From Saxidomus purpurata (Eukaryota; Mollusca; Bivalvia; Venerida; Veneridae), in assembly GCA_022818135.1 (NCBI GenBank), contig JAFMSR010000018.1, forward strand, positions 23,003,498 through 23,067,497: 64,000 nt of DNA. The letters run 5' to 3'. Below are positions 40,801-52,800 of the stretch, piece by piece. Within the stretch, counting starts at the first letter, position 1; every line of letters begins with the position of its first letter. A program made the position numbers and the translations under genes. The notes beneath the pieces were generated by a model that saw nothing but the letters and a program-made list of their open reading frames with translations, searched no databases and was not told where the DNA came from.

Positions 40801-43800
40801 AAAATTTGATGATACTTCATAGAAGTGATAACCACCATGCCTAGTTTTGCATGGTCCAAGTTTCGATTTACTTGATCAAAGGTCACAGGGGCTCGAGATA
40901 GTAAAATCTTGTGTGCTTTTAATCTCCAAACCCGCTGGTCAAAATTTAATTATACTTCACAGAAGCCTTAAGTTGTGCAGGTCAAATATTCAAAGCATCA
41001 AATATTTCATAAATTTTAAATACTGTGTCAGTTGGATGTTCGGGGTTCCAGTTCAAAGTTGTCAAATTTGCTGATTGTTTTGATAACCATAGACAGGATA
41101 GATGTATTTTGTGACAGTTAAGCAACCTTGTTTTAATGTGTTATAACTTTCCTGCACTAAATGTACACCATGTGCGTTTAAGGTGAATTACCAAAGCCTC
41201 TTTCCTCCTGCATTTTGTACACATGTTGTGTAACTCAAGGCTATCAGTCAACAAGACACTATTATGTGAGAAAGATGGCAGTTTCTTACAGAGGATTGCA
41301 GTCTTGTATTGATCCTTACCAGGAACAACATCTATTTAAACTACTGTAAATTGTATAATTGTGTGTGTGGCGAAACTTTTGTGATATGTGAGCATGCAGA
41401 CTTAAGAATTTTCCCATAAGGAGAATTGTCGACTTGATTTTTAAATTGGCACAGTGGGAAATTTGAGAAAAAGCAAAAATTAAAACAAATCACGAATATT
41501 ACTGGCATTATACGCAAACGGGAAAAATGAGTCACTTTAGGAAGGTCACAAGACCTACCGTAGTACAGACAGGAGGTCATTAAGTATGAACGTACATGCA
41601 CTTTATTATTACCTCTTTACAAAATGAATGTACTTTTATTGAAACCTCTTTACATAAAAAAAGTACTTGTTAAAGTACTAAAAAATCTGCTGCCAGTTAA
41701 CACAAGTAAATTAAAAGCAAGAAGACAAACCATGCTCTGTGTAATCTGGGCGGTGTCAACAGGTCCATCACTCCTGTTTCCTTTTAGCGTTTTTTGTGTG
41801 CAACCAGACATGGAGCAACCTTCTCTCTTAAAAAATCTATGTCAAAAAATAGTTAATTTTAAGTTTGTTTTAATAGTATGGCAATGTTTGTTAATGGTTT
41901 GGCAAAAATAAACATTGCCCATTTTCAACTCTGTATGTAGTTGGGTTGTCATTTTTCCTACACAGAGTTATGCAGTGTCAGACAGTCGCACATCAACATA
42001 AATGCATTTTATTGTGATTAAAATATTTAATGTGTTTGAAAGATGTTAATAATAAATCCTGAGTATTTCATGTAAAGTGCTGAGTAAGTTATGTTACATA
42101 TTTCTGAAGGATGTGTCATGCATACAGCTAGCTATACATACAATTTAAAAGTAATACTATTTTTCAAATAATTTTTAAGAAACAAATCTTTACGGATTTG
42201 GAATAAATTTGAACAAACCAAATCTTTACATAACGAAAGGGGATGAAACATTGAGATTTAGTCCCTTATTCAAGCATAACTTATCTTGAGAATTACCAAG
42301 TGTTTTTAATTCAATAACTCTATTTTACTTTCCCCTCTTGCAGGTCTCTCTCTTCTCTCGATCTCTCTCTCTTGTTTATATATTGAAGCAATCTTGTAAA
42401 AAATTTAGATGAGAAGAATCAGTCTGGACAAGCACAAAAAAAAGAACTGCACTGTAGAACCCTAATCTATTGGAAAACTGTACTTTGCTCAGTTGACTGT
42501 TTTCCTCCCAGCACAGACCTTCAGACAAGGAAAAGAAATTGGCTTAAAAATTAACAACATCTTCAAAATTTCATTATGAGAATTTTTACTAAAAAGTGGC
42601 GTCATAAAGAATTATGAGTCTAAAATTCTGTAAACACTTTTATATTGGCAATTTCTTTATATCACTACTTTTTATTAATACAACTTCAACTGGCTCAGGT
42701 AAGCTATTAGAGGAGTGATGTGCACGGCCATAACTCTTTCTTGCTCATACGTTATTGCCCTTTGTTACTTTTCCTTGTCCAGCTTACTTGAACACTACTA
42801 GTTGGAATTCAATACAATTTTGCACTCAATTGTCAGCACAATATGTCAGGATGTGCATTGTCCCAGCTAATATCTTTAGGATTACGAGTGATTGCCCTGG
42901 TCATTTCCTTTCAGAGCATAACTTGAAAAACTACGGTCACATGACCCAAAAATACAATGGTTTGTTAACACTTTAGAGGCTACTGCATTTCAAGGATCCA
43001 AATATCTTCTGGCACTTTGTCAGAAAGGTTGCCCTTTGGTTGCTTTTCCTAGCTCGAAGTATTAATATGGGTCACTGTTGGGTTCAAATTATACAATGGT
43101 CTAGCACAATGAGCCCAAATCAGTGGAAAAACCTTTAACTCTTTAGAGGTAACATTTTCAGCCCAATTATTGCCCTTTGGAAATTCCTTGTCCAGAAACT
43201 GGTAATCGACATGATTTCTACTCAAGTTTGAATATGGGTCATACTGGGGTCAAAAACTGAAGGTACACAGCCTGAATATGCAAAAACCTTGTTAACTCTT
43301 TCTAGACTAGTTACATTATTCAGCCCAAATATTCTGGAAATCCTTGTCCGGGGCAAACTTGAAAGCTACTGTTTGATGATTTCTAGCTTAACTTCGAACA
43401 ATGGTCAAATACATGGGGTCAAAAACTAGGTACAGTGCCCAAATATGGAACCATAACTCTATCTAACACTCTAGAGTTATTCCATTTTCAGCCCAATTAT
43501 TCTGGAGAATTTGTCAGAAAGCTCTGTCTGGAATGCATTTCAACTTCAAGTTCGAATATGGGTCATCTGGGGTCAAAAATAGGTCAAGAGCCCAAATGTG
43601 CAAAAACCTTGTTAACACTTCTTGAGAATTACCAAGTATTTCCAAGCCCAAATATCTCTATTTAATTTGTCAGAAAGGTTGTTTCGGTGATTTCTAGCTT
43701 CCTAAGTTTCGATAATGGGTCATTTAGGGGTTAATAATCTAGGTCACAGAGCCCAAATAATTGTAAAAGCCTGGTTGCCTTAATACTCTAGATGTTACTT

Positions 43801-46800
43801 TTTCAGCCCAACTATCTCTGGCTATATTTGTAAGAAAGGTTGTTTCTATGATTTATATCACAAGTTCGAATATGGGTCATCTTGAAAAGGAAAAAACTAG
43901 GTCACTAGAGCCCAAAATATGGAAAAACCTTTTAACACTTTACAGTTAACTTTTCCCCCCACAGCCCAAATATCCTGGAAATTTGTCAGAAAGGTTGTTT
44001 CGATGATTTCATTAGCAACTTTTAACTAAAAATCGGCGTCATAAAGAATATGGTCTAAAATTCTGTAAACATTTTTATATTGGCTTCACTATTTTTTTAT
44101 TTATTCCTGATATTTTGAATGTACAAGAGAACCATTTGGAGCTAAAAAAGCTTAATATCCAATGTAGTGATTGAAGTTTTAAAGACCTTGGTCAATTTTA
44201 CAAGGTGTTTCATTTGCCAAATTGTTAAGCAATAATCTGGTGGATAAATTGATTTTTGATTCATATTCATTTACTGTAAAACTTCATTCTTTACTTCTAA
44301 ATTACAGAGTTCATTACTTGACAATATAGACAGAAAAATAGAAGGCTTATTGAAGGATTGGCATACAAATGCAGACATGTTGTTTAGTATACATCCAGTA
44401 GATGGGAGTTTCCTTGTGTGGTAAGTAAATTTTGCATCATTATGATCTTAGCTTTACCACTCATGGTAGTTTTGTCTTGTGATAATCCCACTTTACCACT
44501 CATGGCAGTTTTGTTGTGTGATAATCCCACTACCACTCATGGCAGTTTTGTCGTGTGATAATCCCACTTTACCACTCATGGCAGTTTTGTCGTGTGATAA
44601 TCCCACTTTACCACTCATGGAAGTTTTGTCATGTGATAATCCCACTTTACCACTCATGGCAGTTTTGTCGTGTGATAATCCCACTTTACCACTCATGGAA
44701 GTTTTGTCGTGTGATAATCCCACTTTACCACTCATGGCAGTTTTGTCGTGTGATAAGTCAAGTACACCAGTTATTCATGGCTTGTCCAGTAGAGGACAAA
44801 TTTCTTGTATGGTATGGTGTGTTTAGAATGCAGAAATTGACAGGGTCTTGTAAATTTTAAAATTATCCATGATAAGATTAGGAGTTGGGAGTACCACTTC
44901 CCTGCATGGGAATTGAGTTTACCTAGTGTAGAGCAGATTTTATATGAGGTTTAAAAGAGAAAATGTGTATAGTTATGATGAAAGTTTTTCCTTTGGATGA
45001 TTTTTAGCTCAACTGGATGAAGTCTGGCAGAGCTTATACCTTGGATTGTCCATCGTCTGTCTGTCCATAAACTTTCCTTGATAGCACTCTACAGGTGGCA
45101 ACTTTCATTTTACTTTCATAAAATCTTGCTGATAGGATCCCTGCAACTTGAAGATGTTCCCTATTGTTTTCGGGGTCAGTGAGTCAAAGGTCAAGGTCAC
45201 AGTGACCTCAGATAGCAATTCCTTGATAATACTCTACAGGTCACAATTTTCATTGAACTTTCATCAAAGTTGCTTAGAAGGTTCCCTGTTACATGTAGAT
45301 GATCCTTAATGTTTTTGGGGTCAATGGGTCGAAGGTCAAGGTCACAATGATCCTGTAAATTTTTCTTAATAATGCTATATAGGTCACATTTTTCATTCAA
45401 CTTTCATCAAGCTTGCTAACAAAGGTTCCATGAAACATGTAGATGATACCTATTGTTTTTGGGGTGAGTGGGTCCAAGGTCAAGTTCACAGTGACCTCTG
45501 TTAGATTTTCTTTGATAACGCTCTACAGGTCAAAGTTTTCATTCAGCTTTCATCAAACTTGCTCAGAAGGCTCCTTGTAACATGTAGATGATTGCTATAT
45601 ATTTAGGGGTTAGTGGGTCAAAGGTCAAGGTCAAAGTGACCCAAACTGAAATTCTTTCCCGCTCAATATCTTAAGATCTATTTGACCCATAGTCTTCCAT
45701 CTTCATAGGATGATCGGTCTTACTGAATAGATGATCCCTATAGTTTTTGGGTCAGTGGATCAAAGGTCAAGGTCTCAGTGATCTGAACTTTGAAAATATT
45801 TTCGACTCAATATCTTGAGATTTACATCACCGACGGTCGTCAAACATCATAGGATGATTGGTCTTATGGAGTAGATGATCCCTATTGTGTTTTAGGGTCA
45901 GTGAGTCAAGGTCACAGTGATATCTGTTAGCTTTTCCTTGATAACATTGCAAAATATTTTTGCAAAACTTACTTATAACAGTCCAGTCAGACCAGAAGAG
46001 CAGTACTGGCTCTTTAGGGCCTCTTGTTGTATGTTGGTAAACAAAGCTTTACTTTTTTATGGAAATTAGGTTTCATTTCATTTTCAGGCATGTTGATTGG
46101 TTGGATGAGTATACGCCTTTTTCATTTCGACAAGCCCAGATCAGTTTTTCATCAAGGCTTCCACGGGCTTTCCCAATTCCAGATGCTCGCTCAATGGAAA
46201 GTGTTCCATTAATGTACTGTAACTACAGCAAGATGGACATAAAATCTGCCATGAAATTGTCTGAAAGTGACAAGATTGATTCTAGATTCAAACAGTCTTC
46301 AGCAGCAACGGGAAAATCCTCCCCGGGCCAGAATGACAATATGCTGATTCCAAATGTGTTAATGATCTCAAAGCATTCGAATGGCTCACTTAACCAGTGG
46401 CAGATCAGTTTTGCAGAAGAGTCAAAATTTAAAACTGTTGTCAGTGTGGCGCATGTCTCACGAGCATGTGGACACAGATTTAGAACAAATACGGCAACTT
46501 GTCACCCGGCACTTCCTTTACTTATTACAACCTCACAGCATAGCATTCCGAAATCAGCTGCGAAAACTAGTAGTCTTGATATAGATGACGATGATGTAGA
46601 TGAAAATGATGCTAGAAAGACAGGCTTTACTTACTGCAGTGAGCTCATCTTGTGGCGCGTTGACCCTGTTGGTCCCCTGTCTAAATCAGGCGGAATTGTA
46701 GAATTAGCAAAAATAAATTCGACCAATCGGACGGCATTCTGCAATGTTGCTTGGGTTCCAACACTTCTACCAAGGTTTGTTGGCGATAGTTTATTGATTT

Positions 46801-49800
46801 CCATGTTAATTTTTCTTTCAGAAAACTCAAAGTTGAGCATGGTAACTCTTAAAGATAGCTGTGGCTTAAATATGTTAATGATTAGTTTCAAAGAGTTGGT
46901 TGGCAGTCCTGCGGAAGTCAGAACGTTTTATAGCTCACCTGGCTATGCCAGGGTGAGCTTTTCTAATTGATGATTGTCTGTCGTCCGTCTTCCGTCGTCC
47001 GTCGTCTGTCAGCATTTTGATTCAAATGACATCTCCTCTGAAACCACTAGGCCAATGTTGATAAAACTATGCAGGAATGTTCCTTGCATGAAGCTCTACC
47101 AAAATTGTTCAAAGAATTCCATTCCATGCAGAACTCTGGCTATGGCAGCAAATAGGAAAAACTTTAAAAATCTTCTTCTCTGAAACCACAAGCCCTAGAG
47201 CTTAGATATTTGGCATGTAGCATTGTCTAGTGGACCTCTACCAAGATTGTTCAAATTATGACCCCCGGGTCAAAATTGACTCCGCAGGGGTGGTCACTTA
47301 GTTTTGCATAGGCTTTATATAGGAAAAACTTTAAAAAATCTTCTTCTCTGAAACCACAAGGCCTAGAGCTTAGATATTTGGCATATAGCATTGTCTAGTG
47401 GACCTCTACCAAGATTGTTCAAATTTTGACCCCAGGGTCAAAATTGACCCCGCAGGGGTGGTCACTTAGTTTTGCATAGGCTTATATAGGAAAAACTTTA
47501 AAAATCTTCTCTGAAACCACATGGCCTAGAGCTTAGATATCTGGCATGTAGCATTGTCTATTGGACCTCTACCAAGATTGTTCAAATTATGACCCCCGGG
47601 TCAAAATTGACCCCGCAGGGGTGGTCACTTAGTTTTGCATAGGCTTATATAGGAAAAACTTTAAAAATCTTCTTCTCTGGAGCCACAAGGCCTAGAGCTG
47701 AGATATTTGGCATGTAGCATTGGCTAGTGGACCTCTACCAAGATTGTTCAAATTATGACCCCGGGTCAAAATTGACCCCCATGGGGGTTACTTATTTTGC
47801 AGGCTAATAGGAAAAACTTTAAAAATCTTCTTCTCTGAAACCACAAGGCCTAGAGGTTAGATATTTGGTATGTAGCATTGCCTAGTAGGCCTCTTCAAAG
47901 TTTGTTCAAATTATGCCCCTGGGGTCAAAATTGACCATGACGTGGGGGGGTGGGGGGGGGGGGTCACTTGTTTTACAAAGACGTATATAGGAAAACGTTT
48001 TGTATATAACATTATCTAGTGATCTTCCACCAGGCAAGTGGACTTGTACCAAGATGAGCGATATAGGGCCATCTTGGCCCTCTTGTTACACTGTCAGATG
48101 AATCATTTTTTAGGAAAATGAAACAAACAAGTGCCATGGTCTCTGTGTGAGGTGCAAGATATTTTATTTAAAGGCTTGGAGATATATTAGCACATCCTGA
48201 TATATATTAGCAATTATCTAACTGCGTGTTCAAAAATTAGCACTGTGATACAGCTACGTCATACTTATATCTACAGGAAGAATGAATTACGTATTAGCAC
48301 TCTTGAAACACCAACTTATAGAAGCACCAAAAGATTGATGTATTAGTTTTGCATATCTTATACAGTATTTTATTTGACAAGAATATCAAGAACTCAATAC
48401 TGGCAGTTGTGATGTTTCATGCTGTTTTCTGCCTTCCATCTGTTGTCAACAGTTGTTTTTCAAAAAATACAATCAGTAATTTCTCCTCCCCTAAATGTCA
48501 GATTTTCAGACAATTTCACAAGATTCTAGAATGACCAATCACTGAAACCGTTCTTCATGAATAAGATTTACTATGTTAGAATGGCAAAAAGGAATTTAAA
48601 GTAAATCAAAACTAACAATTGTAGGTATTCCTTGTCTGTGGATTAGTCACTGTGTATAGTTTTGCCTAAATTTCATGTTTTATGTTGCAGCACGATCCTT
48701 GGAGCGTACAGTAATTCTCCCAGTACATTGTTTGTGGCCTCTGATGGGGATTGTTTGAAATTGTACCAAGCTGTCATTGATGCAAGGTCACTCCTTACTG
48801 AAGTCAATACTAGGAAAGAGGTATCACTTACTATCATTCTCAGTGAATTCAGAACCCTTTCATACTTTTAGTTTAAGTTAATTTTTCCTCAGCTGGTATC
48901 CAGAGACTCTATCCCAGCGACCAGTGCAGATCATGATCAGCCTGTACATTTATACACTCTAAACATGATTTACACTGAACATGATCAGTTCTGTTTGCTG
49001 TTCAGTCAGTAAATGACTTGCAAAGGCAGAAAGTTTGCCACTGTTTATCTCTGAGTAAATTCACTAGACCATGAATTCAAGAACAAGTGATCCCGTATGT
49101 TTTTGGAACTTGTACATTTCCAGAGAAGCTTTGAATCAGTGCAATGTTGAATTCACAAAAGAGTGCTCTTGAGGGACAAAAAAGAGCAAAAATATAGTCG
49201 CGAATATTTCATGATTTACAATAATGGCATTGTCCAGATTGAAAGATGGACAAGTTGATTTTAGTAATTAAGGAGGATCAGGGTGTAGCAAAGTGTTGTT
49301 ATTTCTCCACCATTACTATTGCAGTCAATGAGTTTCTGCAGCACGACAAGTTCTGGTTACAGCTTTGAAGCTCAGGAGCCGCCTTCAGAACTGTTTAACA
49401 TTGTCAGCGTACAGTCGTCTGCTCGACCAGGCTGTATCATAGAACTAGACAAATTCACAGACACGCAACAGGTATATATGGTGGAAGTAGTCCATATAGC
49501 TTTGAAGCCTACTTAATGGCAGGGCCGCCATAGGCATAAGATCTAGAAAACATTCACCTTTAATTCAAGCTCAGTCAGTATTGTAATTCTAGCTATTGTG
49601 GTCAAATTATCAAATTGAATTTTCAGGCACTATTTTATATATTCCATGGATTAGGTAAATAAATATGATTCCATGGGTTAGGTCAATCCACAAATTTAAG
49701 ATCTCAAAAAAAAGAAGAAAACATTAGTCATTACCATTTCTATGAAAGAAATGAAAATCATATATCTATGTACAACGAGTTGTAGTTGCTTTGCCCGTTC

Positions 49801-52800
49801 GCTATTTTAGCAATCAATACAATTACAATCTTACGTCACACAAAGGCGAATCTGAAACTATTAATAGAGCATGTAGATATCTGTTAACTCCTTCCCTCTG
49901 TTCTTTCATTGAAAAGGTCAAATAGGGGCGCATGCGATCAGTCTTTATTTGATTTATTATTGATTCTGACGTCATGTTCCGAACGTGGAAAGAAAAATTT
50001 AAAGTCATAACAGAGGCAGTATCGGATAAAGTATATATTAAAGTGCCATTTGGTAAATGGCGCACCCAGGTGTACGTTAATTGATGAAACTTTCCAAAAA
50101 CTTTATGAAATAGACTATGGAAGTTTAATTGCATACCTCAACGAATAGCCCAACTAATTGCACGCAAGTGCTTTTTAGCTCGACTTTTCTATGAAAAGGG
50201 GAGCTATCCTACTCGCCCCGGCGTCGGCGTTGGCGTCACACCTTGGTTAAGTTTTTCGTACCACCCCACTTTATTTCAGAAGTATTAGAGGTATGGCTTT
50301 GAAACTTACCATACTTGTTTACCATCATAACCTCCATCTACAGACAAGAGTACATAACTCTGTCAAGGTTTTTGACAGAATTATGGCCTTTTTTACTTAA
50401 AAGTGTATTGAGCTTGGTTAAGTTTTTTGTACCACCTCACTTTATTTCAAAACCATTGGAGGTATTGCTTTGAAACTAACCATACTTGTTTACCATCACG
50501 ACCTTCATCAACAGACAAGAGGACATAACTCTGTCAAGGTTTTTGACAGAATTATGCCCCTTTTTACTTAGAAAATACATTGAATATGGGTAAAATCCAC
50601 TTATTGCCTTAACCCTTTGAGATTTGCTTTGAAACTTTTAATGCTATTTCACATCATTACCCCCATCTGTACGCAAGAGAAGGTAACTCTGTCAGGGATT
50701 TGTTTTAAAAATTAAGGCCTTTTATCGACTTAGAATCTTGGTTAAGTTTTTCGTACCAGTCCACTTTTTGACTGAACTGTTTGAGATATTAATTTGAAAG
50801 TTGGAATACTTGTTTACTATCATGATCCAAAAACATGGGCAGGAGAAGGTAATTCTGTCAAGGATTTTATTTGAATTATGGCCCTTTTTGACTTAGAATT
50901 TCAGTTAAAATTTTCATTCTTGTCCACTTGTTGACTTAACCATTTGAGATATTACTTTGGAAGTTGGAGTTCTTATGTGCCATCATGAGACCTATCTGTA
51001 AGCAAGAGAAGATAACTCTGTGAAAATGTTTCTTCATTTGTACTTAGAAATTCCTAGTTAAAGTCTTGTGTGCCCTTAACTGTCAAAGTTTTGTTTTATA
51101 GGCAAGCACTAAAAAAGTCGAGCGCGCTGTCCTTCTGACAGCTCTTGTTTACTTAGAAAGTGTTTTGAGCTTGGTTAAGTTTTTCGTACCACCTCACTTT
51201 ATTTCAAAAGTATTAGAGGTATGGCTTTGAAACTTACCATACTTGTTTACCATCATAACCTCCATCTACAGACAAGAGTACATAACTCTGTCAAGGTTTT
51301 TGACAGAATTATGGCCCTTTTTGGACTTAGAAAGTGTATTGAGCTTGGTTAAGTTTTTCGTACCACCTCACTTTATTTCAAAACCATTGGAGGTATTGCT
51401 TTGGAACTAACCATACTTGTTTACCATCACGAACACTATCAACAGACAAGAGGACTAACTCTGTCAAGGTTTTTGACAGAATTATGCCCCTTTTTGACTT
51501 AGAAAATACTTGAATATGGGTAAAATCCACTTATTGCCTTAACCCTTTGAGATATTGCTTTGAAACTTTTAATGCTATTTCACATCATTACCCCCATCTG
51601 TATGCAAGAGAAGGTAACTCTGTCAGGGATTTGTTTTAAAGATTAAGGCCTTTTATCGACTTAGAATCTTGGTTAAGTTTTTCGTACCAGTCCACTTTTT
51701 GACTGAACTGTTTGAGATATTAATTTGAAATTTGGAATACTTGTTTACCATCATGATTCCCAAACATGGGCAGGAGAAGGTAATTCTGTCAAGGATTTTA
51801 TTTGAATTATGGCCCTTTTTGACTTAGAAACTCAGTTAAAATTTTCATTCTTGTCCACTTGTTAACTTAACCATTTGAGATATTACTTTGAAAGTTGGAG
51901 TACTTATGTACCATCGTAAGACCTATCTGTAAGCAAAAGAAGATAACTCTGTGAAAATTTTTCTTGATTTGTACTTAGAAATTCCTGGTTAAAATCTTGT
52001 GTGCCCTTAACTGTCAAAGTTTTGTTTTATTGGCAAGCACTAAAAAAGTCGAGCACGCTGTCCTACTGACAGCTCTTGTTGCTACATACGATGGCCAGGC
52101 AGACTAGATGTAATATCAGTTTGTAAAATTTTTCTGTCTTGCAGTCGAAATATTGAGGCTACTCCACGAGGTAATACATGTGCATACAAATAATAATAAA
52201 GCACATTAACAGCGCACTTTTAAAGTAAGCAAGATTAAAATGTTATCCCAATACTGCAAATAGATCTAAAATGTCTGGGCTAGGTAAAACAGGACTTCCA
52301 TAAAATATTAATTTTGTTCGTTTTATTTTTTTGCCCTCAACATTTCGGCTAGCCTGCGGACAACCGGGACCCGGGACAGAAAAGCCGCTTGTCTGACAGC
52401 AGAAAGTCCCGTGCCAGACATGTCGGACCCCCTCTGTACTATGGATTGGACATATACAGCAGCACTCCAATAGCCTAATTAATTTGGCGTTTCAGTGTGA
52501 CCCCTTTCACAGATCTGATATAACTAGAAGGTGAACAACTTGAAAATATCAGCCTATAAAATCGGTTTGCCTTCGAAGTCGAAATAGTTAGACTAGCACT
52601 CTACCAAGTTCTCATATATATATGTACAAATGTACATTAAATGTTTCTTGTGATTTTACCGACTCGCGTGCATGTGTGAGTTAATCATATGTCATATAAC
52701 GATTAAAACTAATGATTATCATAGTTATGACTATTTGAATAGTCATTTAAAAACAATAACACTGAACATAAATTAGTATGCATGAGTATATCCAGGATAT

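Noticed and set aside
41624..41911. 95-aa plus-strand frame
   Set aside because: No recognisable motif; it lies in intron 12 and its phase does not fit a cassette exon.
44479..44860. Repeat-containing frames of 80-115 aa on both strands
   Set aside because: Same cause: a 39-bp intronic minisatellite.
46775..46970. Extension of the long frame past exon 14
   Set aside because: The conserved peptide stops at the CAAG|GTTTGT donor and resumes in frame at 48691. The extra residues have no similarity and run into an element head.
52243..52470. 75-aa cysteine-containing minus-strand frame as a transposon protein
   Set aside because: Too short, no zinc-finger spacing or transposase motif, single frame only.
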